In this document: positions 39,497 through 52,420 of the stretch, one piece after another
Layout of the letters: every line of letters begins with the position of its first letter
Numbering within the stretch: the stretch's first letter is position 1
Source of the DNA: Spinellus fusiger
Lineage: Eukaryota > Mucoromycota > Mucoromycetes > Mucorales > Phycomycetaceae
Assembly: GCA_025094145.1 (NCBI GenBank)
Contig: JALLLS010000048.1
Coordinates: forward strand, 1 to 64,000
Length of the DNA stretch: 64,000 nt
Direction: 5' to 3'
Made by a program: the position numbers and the translations under genes
The notes under the pieces: model-generated
The model's database searches: none
The model's input: the letters and a program-made list of their open reading frames with translations, nothing else
Told to the model about the DNA's origin: nothing

Positions 39497-39616
39497 GACA
39501 TGGATTATTATTATTTAAACAATAGCAACGCACTCAGATGGTAGACACTTGATATTATATTATGTTAGTTGGTATAATGAGAATAGAATTAAGAAAGACA
39601 AAACAACATTCAATAT

Positions 39617-42600
39617 TTATGCATCCTTTACAATTCTAGCAACCAAGTCACCAGAAGAGAGCGAATCGCCCACTTGGATGGGCACTGATTCTACACGACC
39701 AGCCACTGTAGCAGATACAACGGTCTCCATCTTCATAGCACTCAAAACACAAACAGGATCTCCAGCCTTGATATCTGTGCCAGCCTTGGCTCTGACCTCG
39801 ATCACTACACCAGACATAGGGGCAGGTACATCTCCAGGACTAGAAGACTTAGCCTTTTCACGAGTGACAGTCTCCACAGCAGCATTTCTATCGGCGATAC
39901 CAACCACACGAGCCTCACCATTAAGCTCAAAGTAAACATCGCGTTTGCCGGTGTTGTTGATAGGACCCACAGCAAGTAACTTAATAATAAGTGTCTTGCC
40001 CTCTTCAATTTCTACATGGAATTCCTCGCCTACTTCAGGCTTACTCAAGAAGTAACGAGTAGGTACCACTGAAAGGTCACCATATTGTTCTACTATAGTA
40101 CGGTATTCTTCAAACACTTTGGGATAAAGTGCGGAGGATATAACATCATAGTCACGAATGCTCTTGCCATATTTCTCTGTCAATTCATTCTTGAGTTTTT
40201 CGAGATCAAAGGCTGGAAGAGAGGCACCAGGGCGACCATCCAAACGAGGCAAATTACGGACAATGTGAGAACGCAATGGCTCGGGGAATCCACCATAAGG
40301 TTGTCCAAGATAACCTTGGAAGAATTCTACCACAGAGGTAGGGAAAGAAAGACTAGAGGCACGGTCAAGGACATCTTGAGAGCTCAGATTGTTGGAGACC
40401 ATGAATTGAGCAAAGTCACCAACCACTTTACTAGAAGGAGTGACCTTGACAAGATCACCACAAAGTTCGTTTGCATCTTGGTAAGCTTTCTTGATTTGCT
40501 TCCACTGAGTACCAAGACCAAGTTGTTGAGCTTGGAACATAAGGTTGGTGTATTGACCACCAGGCATTTCGTGATCGTAGACACCAGAATCAGCAGATTT
40601 GACATTGGCCTCAAAGCAAGAGTAAAGAAGACGAACTTGTTCCCAGTAGGCGTTTAAGGCCTGAATGTCCTCCATACGAATACCAGTACCAAGGTGAGTC
40701 TGCTCTAAACCAGCTACAAGGGCACCCATAGAGGGTTGGGATGTCATACCAGACATAGAATCAATGGCGACATCAATAATATCAGCACCAGCAGCAGCAG
40801 CAGCCATCATAGAGGCCACACCAGTACCGGCAGTGTCATGGGTGTGTACATGAATGGGCAGCTCAGGGAACTTCTTTCGGATAGTACCCACCAACAGTTT
40901 AGCAGCTTCTGGTTTCAAGAGACCAGCCATGTCTTTAATACTGAGGATATGGATACCTTCATTGACCAGTTGTTGAGTCAAATCAATGTAGTAATCAAGG
41001 TTATACTTCTTCTTCTCAGGATTGGTGACATCACCAGTGTAGCAGATGGTAGCCTCAACAACACCACCAGCCTTTTTCACAGCATCAATGCCAAGCTTCA
41101 TGTTTTCGACATAGTTGAGAGAATCAAAGATACGGAAGACGTCCATACCAGCCTTTACAGCCTTCTCACAGAAATCGTACACAACATTGTCAGGGTATGA
41201 AGTGTAACCCACAGCATTTGCACCACGTAGGAGCATCTGGAAAGGAACATTGGGGACGGCAGCACGAAGTTGGATCAGACGGTCCCATGGGTCTTCATAC
41301 AAGAAACGCATGGCAACATCAAAGGTAGCACCACCCCAACATTCAAGAGCAAATGCATTGCTCAAGGCATGAGATGTAGCAGGAGCAACACGGAGAAGAT
41401 CTGTGATCAAATGTGTAAATAATCCACCCCATCTCGTCATGGCATAACAGACGTATCCTTTCAGCACTTACCCACTGTTCTAACACGTGTAGCCAACAAA
41501 CTCTGGTGGGCATCTCTCCATGTTGTATCCATGATCAACACACCAGGATAAGCACGGACAGCCTTGGCAAAGGCCTCGGGACCTTGTTCAACAAGGACTT
41601 TGCGCCATCCCTCTGTGGGCTTGGATAAGACATCGATAACGTTACCACTGTTGTTTTTGAGTACAGGCAATTCAATTTCTTCTTTGAGAGACGGTTCGCC
41701 CACTTGGCCCTTGATCTGTGAGCCATTTACAGCAACATCTCCCAAGTAGCCCAACAAACGCTGAGCACGGTTCTGGTATTGGACAAGACGGAAGAGATCT
41801 GGTGTGTCATCAATAAAGGTAGTCCAGCAGTTACCAGTCATAAAGGTATCATGCGTCAACAGACGTTGTAAGAAGGGAATGTTGGTTTTCACACCACGGA
41901 TACGGAACTCAACGAGGGCACGTACAATTTTACGACGAGCGACTTCATAAGTGGAGCCAGAACAAGTGACTTTGACAAGAAGAGAATCATAGTGGGGAGT
42001 GATAATGGCACCAGCGTATCCAGCACCACCATCCAGTCGAACACCATTACCACCTGAAGAGCGGTACACTTCAATCTTGCCTGTGTCGGGCTGGAAGCTT
42101 TTCTCGGGATCTTCAGTAGTAACACGGCACTGGATAGCAAATCCACGCTGACGAATGCGCTGTTGAGTTAAGCCAAGTTGGGGCAAGAGAGCACCAGCAG
42201 CAATCTGGATTTGTGCGGCCACAATATCGATACCTGTGATTTCCTCTGTAATGGTATGTTCGACCTGAATACGAGGATTGATTTCGATAAAGTAGTGACG
42301 GTTCTGGGCATCTACCAAGAACTCGGCAGTACCAGCATTCTTGTATTTGACAGCTTTAGCAATCTTAATAGCATCGTTCAGAATGGCCTCACGACACGCA
42401 TTATCAAGGTTCTTTGCGGGGGCAATCTCTACCACTTTTTGGTGGCGACGCTGGACTGAGCAATCACGTTCGAACAAATGGACCACGTTGCCAGCACGAT
42501 CGGCCAACAGCTGGACCTCAATATGACGGGGCTTGTCAAGGAAACGTTCAATGAATACAGTGCCGTCACCAAAAGCAGACAAGGCTTCAGAACGAGCCCG

Positions 42601-43499
42601 TTCAAAGGAGTGTTCGAGCTCACTGTAATCTCTTACTACACGCATACCACGACCACCACCTCCCATAGCAGCTTTGATGATGATTGGGAATCCGTATTGT
42701 TCAATAAAGGCCTTTGCCTCTGTGTATTCGCTCACAGGTCCAGGGGTGCCAGGAACAACAGGCACCTCACAGTCCATGGCAATCTGACGTGCCTTTGTTT
42801 TGTCACCCAGGCTCTCAATTACAGAGGGTGAAGGGCCAATAAAGGTCATACCAGCTGCCTCTACTTTACGAGCAAACTCAGAATTCTCAGATAAGAAACC
42901 ATAGCCAGGATGGATCATGGAGACACCGCGTTCCTTTGCAATGCGTACGATTTCATCCTGTGCGAGGTAGGCGGCCACTGGTGTGAACTGTCCCAACTGG
43001 CCTATTTGATAGGACTCATCTGCCTAATGTCCAGGTAAGAATAAAAGACAGAAAGAAAAAGCAGAGGATGAGAGGATGTCTATTTATTGCTGTCTACTAG
43101 AGTCTCCACTTTATTTTCTTCTCATCTTCCCTTCTCTCTTCTTTGTAGAGATGGGCAGATGGGCAGATGGACAGATAACAAAAGAGACTCTTTCCACTAT
43201 GTCCATGGCTTATTCTTACCTTGTAGCGGTGCATGGAAAGTCTATCTTCGTTGGAGAATATTGCCACAGTACGCATAGAAAGTTCATGCGCAGTACGAAA
43301 TACACGAATGGCAATTTCCTATAACATAAAGCATGAGCCAACCCTCCACGCCATAGCAAGAAGACCTCTGTCTATTTCATAAAGGCAAAGAAGAAGAGAT
43401 ACTTACGCCACGGTTCACCACCATGAGCTTTCTGAGATTTCCCATCACCTCACTGTTTCGACGAATAGTTTCGACAGAGTGTTCTCGAGTGTGTGACAT
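39617..43499 (-). CDS. PYC: pyruvate carboxylase
   Basis: Biotin-dependent, ATP-driven carboxylation of pyruvate to oxaloacetate (anaplerosis, gluconeogenesis); cytosolic in many fungi and no presequence is seen. Four exons: 43499-43407, 43318-43220, 43023-41472 and 41400-39617, giving 1,175 residues, the usual length. The biotin carboxylase domain (about 25-480) has HPGYGFLSENSEFA, AAMGGGGRGMR and FIEINPRIQVEHT. The carboxyltransferase domain starts with DTTWRDAHQSLLATRVRT and includes ECWGGATFDVAMRF, KDMAGLLKP and HVHTHDTAG. The C-terminal biotinyl domain has SAMKMETVV, with the biotinylated Lys at about 1138. The 71-nt last intron interrupts the start of the carboxyltransferase domain (V-D codon). 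The gene lies inside the inverted pair of Fanzor elements; its stop is only 120 bp from the left one. Confidence 0.97.
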
Positions 43500-45890
43500 G
43501 ATTGTTATTTACTATGGACTATTTACTATTGGCTAGCATTTGTATTAACATACAAGAAACTCTCTCATGTCTTTATCCTTTTGGTTACCTTTTATATATA
43601 TAACAAAAAGAAGAAGAGAAAGAGAGAAAGAGAGATGAAAATTAAAGAAAGAAAGAAAGATAAATAAATAAATAAATAAACAGGAAAAATAGGCCAGGGA
43701 AATAATTCCAAACTTCATGTAGAATGCTTTATAACATAAATTATAGAAAACACAGAATTGGAATCCAGCGGCAACTTGATGTCACTGTGCAATGCTGAAT
43801 AGAGAGTAGGCAAACCTGGGCATGATAATTACTTAATAGAGTCAGTCCACAGTCAAAGTGCCACTTTGTACCAATCATGTTGTACAATCATGAATGTTCA
43901 GTAGGCGATGGCTTTATCTCCTGTCAGAGAAAATAATGTCTGTGGAAATAGACATAGAGTCATATGCTGACTTGTCATTTAGGAGAATAGAGGATGACAG
44001 AATTAGATGTATCTATCTGTGCAGGAGTGCACTTGGAAGAGCCCTTTTTATTTTATTTATCTTGTGCCTTTTGTTTATTGTTAATGTAGCATGGTCAATG
44101 TAGCATGGTCAATGAAACAGCAGTAGTGTCTACAGTGGCTGAACAATTAAGCATCAGTCATCCTTGGCCCTAAACCATAAGCAGCAGGTGTGCTACTTTG
44201 TTCTTCTGCTCAAAGAACTCCAAGAGTAATACAAAACTCTATACATGAAGAATTAAGTACCTACAATAGAATCTGCATTAATAACAGCACAGCAAAAGGT
44301 GAATATAGAAAATAAATGATGAAATACATTATCACCAAGTAGTTGATGGACTCAATTAACCTATAGAGAAAGAGGTTTTCGACTGTCTATCCAGGCATGA
44401 AGTTTACTCATTTTCTCTACTATACTATCTACTTATACAATAGCTGTAGTGTTATTCTATCTTAATTGTAAAGATATCCCCCGGGATTCTGCTCATCACT
44501 GCTCCTTCTTTGTATGCATATGTGTGCATTTCCTATAGAATTGTATCTGTGGTATGTAGAAGAGCAGTCATAGTAATAAATATGAATACTGGACATGCTA
44601 TAAAATAAAGTTTTTGTTTGCTTGTTTGTTTCAGTATAGTATGAAAATGGACACACCAAGTATAAGAAGAATTAAAAAGAAATATTAAAATATTAATAAA
44701 ATGAAAAATAAAGTAAAAGAGGGACTACAATGAAATATACTGAAATATATGAGACAGTACGCCTATTTTACGCTTTATAGATGTGCTGTATAGAGAATAT
44801 ATTCTGTAGAATCATAGAGCAGAGGGGAACACATAGATATAAATACAAATACAAATACAAGATGCGATTTGCTTCTCTATTCTATTTTATTCTTTTTTTG
44901 CATTAAAATAAGTTTTGTCTCTTGAGTGCTTAATCTCACAAGTCCCACATTAAGTATAAAATAATGCCTGTTGTATTATCTTTTTCTTTTTGTTTCAAGT
45001 AAGTATACAATTATTTGCAGATTATAAGTAGGTGTTTCATAAAGTAACATTCTGTATGCATCCTCCTTTCTCTCTTTTCTTAATATTCGCTCCGAAAATT
45101 AACAGATCTATCTTCTGAGAAGAATGAAGGGACAAAGGGTAGCCTATAAAGATACGATCAGATAAAGCATCTGTCAAAATAAGCAGACCTTTTAAAAGTA
45201 CCAAGTATCTATAATCATATTGATAACAGATGAGTCATAGGTATGATAAGCATTAACTGATATCATAGCTTAATGACAAGAAGCATCTGGGTTTCAAGGA
45301 AAGTAGCACTGTAGCCTTATACTACATGCTATTGTAGATCAAGGCAGATAACCCATTTGTCAAAACAGCAATAATGGATGAAAAGGCAGTCCTTATTAGA
45401 CTGTGTTGATACACCGATGACAAGTATCTGCACTCAGTCTTTCTACCTCTTAATATTACATAAGAACGGGGAACTCAATAGATATGTAAGCGTGTCTACA
45501 TTGGCTTAGTGCCAGAAAACAGATATCTGTGAATACAAGCAGCTTTCTCTATGTTAGGCTCTATTAGGAAGAGTATAGAATCTAGCTGAGGTTACCAAGT
45601 ATTCTTTTAGAAGACTGAAACAGTAAGAGAGTACACCTAAGCAGCACCAGGACTAAGATTTAAGCAAACATTCAGGATTTTTCTATGAATGATATATAAG
45701 TTTCTAGAAAGAGTCAGCATAATTAGGCTAAAGATTCTTCTACAAACCGTTAGAAGCATTACTCATGGTTACCTCTCTTTCTCTGTTGCCCACGTGCTTG
45801 TTTACGTGAGCAATTATGTGTCCAAAACAGCATTGATGTGACTCTCAAAAAGAATAGCCTATGACCCTACTTGTAACCATAGCAATACTA
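43500..45890. other. long region without recognised genes
   Basis: PYC upstream region with (AAAG)n/(AAAT)n microsatellite at 43645-43682. The rest is AT-rich DNA with a short tandem duplication CATGGTCAATGTAG near 44090-44112. ORFs here are short and unconvincing. Confidence 0.45.
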
Positions 45891-47212
45891 AACTGACCCT
45901 CAACAAATAACTGGAAATATTCAGATGCAGATTTCTTTTTTTGGATTCATACTTTATCTTAATAGCGTTATAGCTTCATGAATTCATTGGCTAAAGACAT
46001 AAAACTCTCAATAGATACATAGAATAGTGTTTATAATACAAAACAGTAGTTTTTATTAAAAGGTTGCTTAGTAACCAACATTATTCTTTGGCATCAATGA
46101 CAGCCTGGCATTTCTGCCCCATGCTGGCAACGTGGATATCTGTCACTTAAGATACTTTACCTTATTTCATCATCAGAGCCGTCACCAATTTCTCCTTGGT
46201 GGTATATGCCCTTATGTCCTTCCTAATAACCTTCTTAAGGTGGGCCCGCAGATACTCAATTGGATTGAGGTTAGGACTTTACAAGAGTCAGTAAAGAGTC
46301 ATTACTATACCATTTGCTGCTATTCACTCTCGAATTGTTTTACTTGTATGGGGTCTATCACTGTCTTCCTTTAGACAGTAACTTACTCCGGGGTTTAGGA
46401 GAGAAATATGAGTTTATGTCAGTAGACTTCTCCCAAGACATCAACAGACTTGTCGGAATTCATCCTACCCTCCACCACGATCCATCTTCCAACGCCCTCC
46501 CCACTAAAGCAGCCTCATACTATCACTCCATCACCTCTAGACTTGATTGTTTATAGTAGATTCTTAGGCTCAAAGGTCGTGACATACTGCCTGATGAATA
46601 TTACTCCCCCTGTCATAGCTTATGAACTCGATTCTGGACTCACTGGAACCTTACCTTTATGCTATTCTTTTTTCAAAAAAAAAAGAAAAAAAAAAGAAAA
46701 AAGAAAGGCTTGACTACAAAACTAGATGAATGAAAGCTCATCTCATCAAGGTACTACCTCAAAGTCTTGTTTAATACCTTGATAGCCATGTCTACCATGA
46801 TGGCATTCTCGGTCTGTTGGGGGGGTCCCTCACAGCTGTTCTTCCCAACCATTTGAGAGCCCTTTAGTCCAACTATCTTTGTTAGCCACTCTTGGGTGAA
46901 GGCACCACCAAGCCTGTTTCCTTTTAGTGCTTCACGATGTCCCATACAGTGAAAGAAGGTGGGTTAAACATGCGAAATACCTCGGGCATGTTTGTGTTCA
47001 TGTTCAGCACCTCATGCAAAATAGCTTTACAAGTCTCAAAACTGGTCTATTTCCTATACCCATCGAGGGTCTTTTTGAAGACTTTCATGGTGTTGGATGA
47101 TCTAGACATCATAAGAAAAGAGGTGTTATGAAAGAAAAATAAATAATGTTATTTTCTTGTATAAAAATAGCCCGAGATTTGAAAGTATCCGGTTATTTGT
47201 TGAGGGTCACTA
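45891..47212 (-). mobile_element. Tc1-type element, TIR AAGTGACCCTCAA family, copy 2
   Basis: Left end AACTGACCCTCAACAAATAAC and right end ...GTTATTTGTTGAGGGTCACT pair as inverted repeats. Internal minus-strand fragments match copy 1 (GNRLGGAFTQEWLTKIVG near 46870-46920, YLRAHLKKVIRKDIRAYTTK near 46200-46260). A GGCATCAATGACAGCCTGGCATTT block lies in the C-terminal region. Decayed, with an A-rich insertion near 46675-46705. Confidence 0.85.
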
Positions 47213-49746
47213 CATATCGGGAGAGAATTCTGGCTTTTAAATAATGTCTGTGGTTCCCACACCAGTGTTATTATGCATATTATATAGAAGAAAAAAATGC
47301 ATATTATATAGAATTCAGGTTACACGTACACATAAATACTCTCTTTATTCAAAAAAGTCAAAAACATTTTCTATTATTGAATAACACAAAGTTCATGTAG
47401 AATTTACAATATAATGTCATTTGTGGACGACTCTATTATTAAAGAATGATTGGATAATAAAGGCTCACTATAACCACAGATACTAAGAGATGATAAAGAT
47501 AATAGAGTGTATGTCTTATTCAATGGACAAGACATATCATTGAAGGAAAAGTACCCGTGTTTTGATGAATGATTGGTACACTTACCTTTTTCTTTTTATA
47601 CCAAACCTACTGCATTGCACTATAATAAATGCTTATTTTTTTACAGCCACCAAGTCATAATTAATGTGTGTCAATGGTGACCTCATACCATGACAATGAA
47701 TACGTTGATGTCTCTAGAATAACATGTAGGTACATTGAATAGTGAAATGTACAGCAAGTATTTTATTTTCTGATCATAGATTTGTATAAAATTCTTTTTG
47801 TCTGTTCATATTCTATTGTTTATGAAGCACAGTATCTTTCTCGTACAATAGTATTGAATAAACAAAGCAACTCTATTTAACAAAGAGAAGAGAAATGAAT
47901 TCAATTATAGGTCTATTCTATATGATACATCTGTCAATGAGACTGGCCAAGTTAACATTGCCGTCGATTTCAATGTGGATTTCTTCACTCTATCTTGTTT
48001 TTATTACACTATTTCCACAAATTATCCGTTCACTTTTTGGAGAAAATAGTATACTTTTGCTGTTGTTCTTTTCTCTTTTCTTCTTTTCTCTTCCAGACTT
48101 GTTTTGGTCCTTAGTTAATTTTCCTTTTTGATTCATTTACATTCATCTTCTTCATTGACAATTATTAGTAATTCAGTAGATAAGAAAAACATATAAATAT
48201 CTATAATAATAAAATAAAATCATCATCTACCTGTTCTACTTTTCTTGTATTTCGATTCACCATCGAGTTCAGCGTTAACTAATGATACGTTTTAGGTTTT
48301 CTATCGAGTGTACGTAACATAAAATAAAGATAAAAGATATTAATAAATAGAATAACTTGAACAAAGATCAAACTAGGTAATAGAAATAAGAAGTCAATAA
48401 AATGATCAAACAACAGAAACAAAACAGGCACAATTACTAGCCTTGTTTGCTGGTTATGTGTCAGTGGAGTTACTGAATATACTATTTGCTATTGATTCAT
48501 TGACATTTTCTAGGACATCCAGACAGGTAGGGCCGCCACATTCCCCTACCTTATAAAGCCATGATTGACATACACACATACACACAAAAGAAATAATGTA
48601 TTATTCTTTGTATAAAGTCGCTTGTCTATTTATGCAAAGTAGACTCGTCAAATTGATTGAACAAAAGCACCTTCTTCTTGAGTCTGATCATTTTTCTTTG
48701 AATTTAACGTCTACACCCCAAAAACCTAGAAATAACATGTAGAAACAAAAAATACATATGCCACATAAAGCAGCTGGAATCAGACAGTACAACAACAATG
48801 AATACACCCATGTCAAGATATAATTCACACAATTCCATTGAGAAGCACTTTAGCTGTTCTGCATGTACTACATATTGTATAGAAATCAATGAATTATAGA
48901 CCTATCATTATACCAGCCATTCAGAAACTATGTCAAATGAATCACAGCAGCTACAAGAACAACAAACCGCAGAATAATCTAGCAAACGACGCTCAATTAA
49001 TATTCTTAACACTAAGCTGTTGGATCTGTCGTGTCTGTCTTTTCCTCCTGATCACAATGATTATCTTTTAGGAGAGAATCTCGATGTGACAAACGCGTTT
49101 CACATGCTGCAATTCTCGACATGCCAACACAAAGGGAGACTCTCACTGGAAAACCACATTTATTGCAAAGGATATGAACAACTATGAGCCTAGCACTCGG
49201 TATATTGATCTATTTTTTTACTTGGCCTATTGTAGGATCCTGAAGAAGGCATATATTTACGTTTGATTAACGAAATAGTCTTGGAAGCTAAAAATAAAAA
49301 ATAAAAAACCATCAACGGGGTCTTTATGCCATGTACGAACTGGCAAGAATCAAGGTACCTGATTGCCTGGATGATTTGACAAGACTTGTGATGGATAGTC
49401 CTCACATTTTACTTGTGCTTGACATCTTCAATCATCATCTACATTTCATCACTCGATCCGTCAATGCCTACCCGACATTGCTTAGCAACCACCACTGCTG
49501 TCTAAAATTACATCATCTCATCATCTCAGAATCGCATACGACTATGTTGTAAGAGACAGATGTGGACAGACAGAGAGTACTCGGTGTTGTGTGATTTAGA
49601 CAGAAGATAGTATTAGCTATAGTATTATCAACATTAATTCTATTCATCAACACTATTTTACTGATCATACAATTTGATAATGAGATATCCACAAAAGGAA
49701 ATAATGAATTAGAGGTTCAAAACCTTTTGATCTCAAAAGAGTGTTC
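47213..49746. other. region without recognised genes
   Basis: Begins with CGGGAGAGAATTCTGGCTTTTAA, similar to a family-1 terminal end, right beside Tc1 copy 2. Plus-strand stretches near 49085-49560 (LDVTNAFHMLQF, MYELARIKVPDCLDDLTRLV) look protein-like but are broken and unrecognised. An open frame at 47895-48131 is hydrophobic and probably spurious. Confidence 0.4.
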
Positions 49747-51733
49747 TACACACCAGGAGATTTTCTGGCTTTTAACCAGATACACGCTATCCCCTTTACG
49801 TAAAAAAAATCCTGCCTTTTATGGAACTGTGTTTAAAATCAAAGGTTTGCAAGTATCTAAATCTTTCTTTCCTTTCGTGGATACCTCAATATCAAATTGT
49901 ATTATCAATAAAATATATTGTTTATTGTCGTCTTTGGGTTTTTAGGCCAAAGGTATACGGAACAGTAGAACGTGTAGTTAAACTCTGTTGTTTATTAAAT
50001 GGAATTACTACGTCTTTTATACTTTTCTAATCGTATAGATTCAGGGGCTAACTATCGAAATGCTATGAACTATCGACATCCCTTGATATTCAATAGAGTC
50101 TCCTTCTTAGTTTGGTAATAAATGAGTGCTCATTCCAAAAGAAATGATCCATCCAAATATGGAAAATGTCTTCACGACATTATGAATAAAATTGTTTATT
50201 GTAATACTGTAGCTAATAACATACTATTACTATAGCTACTGCTGCTCTAGGCGTATTCCTTCATAGCAATAGAATCCACAACCTAAAGGCCTTGTGCTTT
50301 ATTCTTGGGAGATAGATAACTATGTTCAGGAGTATACCCTAGAGACTCTAGATAGTATAGAAGACCACCTAAGACTAACTTGAAAGGAGTCTTTACTTGC
50401 CTAATAACAATACAATGAGTGTCTTGTGGAATACAATGAGCTCAAGCCCAGATGAAGACGCTGCTTACCTTTTTATCTCAAGAATAGTCCTTGGTAGTGT
50501 CTATCACTTCCTTCTATTGTTTCTCTTTGTTAATAATGGCACATTACCTTGCTCAGTTATGCTCATATTGAAGAGTACTTGATTGTTATACTGTGGGCTT
50601 AAGGATAGCACATGTTAAACAATAAATTCAGTGATTGAGTTGTAATGTCAGGTTTGCTTCTTCCTTTTATCCAACTTTCAGTGTTTAATTACACAGTCCA
50701 TAGTCAATGCCAAGACAGACAGACAGTGAAAATGTTCTTTTCAAATACATTGACCAACCAAAGAAATAGTGTGACTTTATTGTTCATATATTTCTTTTTT
50801 TTTACTATGAATTTGTCTAATTTGCTGTTCTCAAGCAATAGCTATGGCTTTTATAGAACATTCAAGAAGACTGGGAAGGGTAACTGTTCTGTGCTATAGT
50901 GTGTATACTCTTGATCATGTATTTCAAGTCTATAGAATTCCAGAAAGTGATTTTATTGTAAAAGAAGAAGAAAAGGTTTCTCTCTTCCCTTGAAACATAC
51001 ATAGGACAAGAAGAGAGAATCCATCTCTGAACTTACTGAGATGTTATTACCGTATAGCTTTGATTCTTATAGCTTAAAAAGATATGTATATAAGTAGCCT
51101 CAAGATATATACTATGTAACTTTGTAAAAATATATCCTTTATTCTGTAATAAAGGGCACTGTGGTTATCAACAGGACCACTAAAGAGATGAATTTGTAGT
51201 TGTTTGGTCTCTAGAAGGGACAAAGAAATGGAGTATTATTAAAAAGGCTGGTCTAGGGAAGTCAAAGAGGGTACATGAACAGGAACACAACACACGATTT
51301 GAGCACAATTAGTAACTAGGCAACTGTTCTTTAAGCAATTCTTTTCTTTTTAAAATGTTGTTGCAGTCTGCATTACTTTGCTAGTTCTGATTAAGCAAGT
51401 GACTTGTGAAATTTTGTCTTGTTATATTCTGTTCGAATATTAATACCTGCTAATTGCACTGTCTGTTGTTTTTCATAACTTCTACCCTCTTTAACTTGTT
51501 TGCCTTTGTCTGGCATATAAACCAACAGTTGTGATCTGGTGAGTGTTTGTGTATGTTTATTATGTCTGACATGTTAGTCAGTTTCTATTTTATATTCTTT
51601 TATTTTAATAAACCCAGTGAATCCGTTACAAAGACAAAGGCAGGAAGTAGGTGCCAGTGCAAGGGTAATACGACATACATAGAGAGTACATTAATACATC
51701 TCGAACTAACTATTTTTACTATTATTTTATTAG

Positions 51734-52177
51734 TGAAAAGGGGTATTGGCACCTAAAAAGATTGGAGTATGATCCTACCAATCTGCCAGTTGTTGCTTAT
51801 GGCACAGGAATGAAGGGAAAAGATGCTGTCAAGTTTAAAGGTCATCGTGTTAGTTTGACAAGAATTTTATATCAATCATTGAAAAAAGAGACAAAAGGAT
51901 GATCTTCTTGTAGTTGATGTTGATAAGTTCCGAACATCAAAGATGAACATGATTGACCTCTCACTCAATATGAAAAGCTCTTCTAACAGTTATTTTCTTT
52001 TCTTCTTTTGTTCTCAAGACCTGCCACACTTGTAGCACACATAGCCTCACCGAAATATTAGTAAATTTCAACAGTATCCACGCTTGCCAAAGTTGCGGAA
52101 TTGTTTGGAACAGAGATGTGAATGCATCAAAGAATATCTATACAATTGCAGAAGAGGCTTTGAATGGTCGCCACTGA
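51734..52177 (+). pseudogene. Fanzor (TnpB-like RNA-guided nuclease) C-terminal pseudogene, right copy
   Basis: Block one, 51734-51942: YWHLKRLEYDPTNLPVVAYG, GKDAVKFKGHRVSLTRILYQ and, after a one-base frame change at the A-run 51882-51887, DLLVVDVDKFRTSK. Block two, 52019-52177, follows a CTCAAG acceptor. It reads TCHTCS, CQSCGIVWNRDVNASKN and YTIAEEALNGRH, then stop. The zinc ribbon and NRDVNASKN identify TnpB/Fanzor. In active family members this region cleaves DNA guided by an RNA from the element's 3' end. A possible earlier exon (SESVTKTKAGSRCQC, ending about 51664) precedes a GTAATA donor. The N-terminal and RuvC-I regions are not found. Confidence 0.8.
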
Positions 52178-52224
52178 CCAGTTCCTTTCTGTCGAGAAGC
52201 ATAGATACTCTTTGATGCATTCAT
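52119..52224 (+). ncRNA. candidate Fanzor guide-RNA (omega-like) hairpin
   Basis: TGAATGCATCAAAGAATATCTAT inside the Fanzor coding end (52119-52142) pairs with ATAGATACTCTTTGATGCATTCA downstream of the stop (52200-52224), with about 2 mismatches. The intervening loop contains TGGTCGCCACTGACCA, itself a small hairpin. TnpB and Fanzor guide RNAs are known to overlap the 3' end of the nuclease gene and run to the element end. The position fits; expression is unknown. The mirror copy lies at 37009-37114. Confidence 0.4.
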
Positions 52225-52420
52225 ATTATACCATATCACCACATCGAACGTGGCTTCCTCTGGGATTCAGATATTTACAGGTAAATCTACATAATAATCT
52301 TTATTTAAGAACTAACATGAATATATTTCACTTTATTTGCTCCTTTTCAAATCCATGTCATTTCTAAACAATTGTATTTCGACTATTTTCTTTTATATCC
52401 TAAAGATCTCCTGGTGTGTA

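Larger units (their letters stand above)
49747..52420 (+). mobile_element. Fanzor element family 1, right copy
   Basis: A 2.67-kb element with ends TACACACCAGGAGATTTTC... and ...GATCTCCTGGTGTGTA, flanked by TA on both sides. It is inverted relative to the left copy, 10.2 kb away across the pyruvate carboxylase gene. The Fanzor half (about 51270-52420) matches the left copy essentially base for base. The other half (49747-51200) has many substitutions and indels. No transposase, so it would be non-autonomous. Confidence 0.85.

Noticed and set aside
40085..42831. Long antisense open frames across pyruvate carboxylase
   Set aside because: Shadows of a strongly biased coding strand; the sense protein is unambiguous.
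47895..48131. Small hydrophobic membrane protein
   Set aside because: T-rich composition alone gives a Leu/Phe/Ser-rich frame; no supporting signal.
51943..52018. U12-type AT-AC intron in the Fanzor pseudogene
   Set aside because: The intron ends in AG and starts ATGAAC, not ATATCC; a mutated GT donor is simpler.
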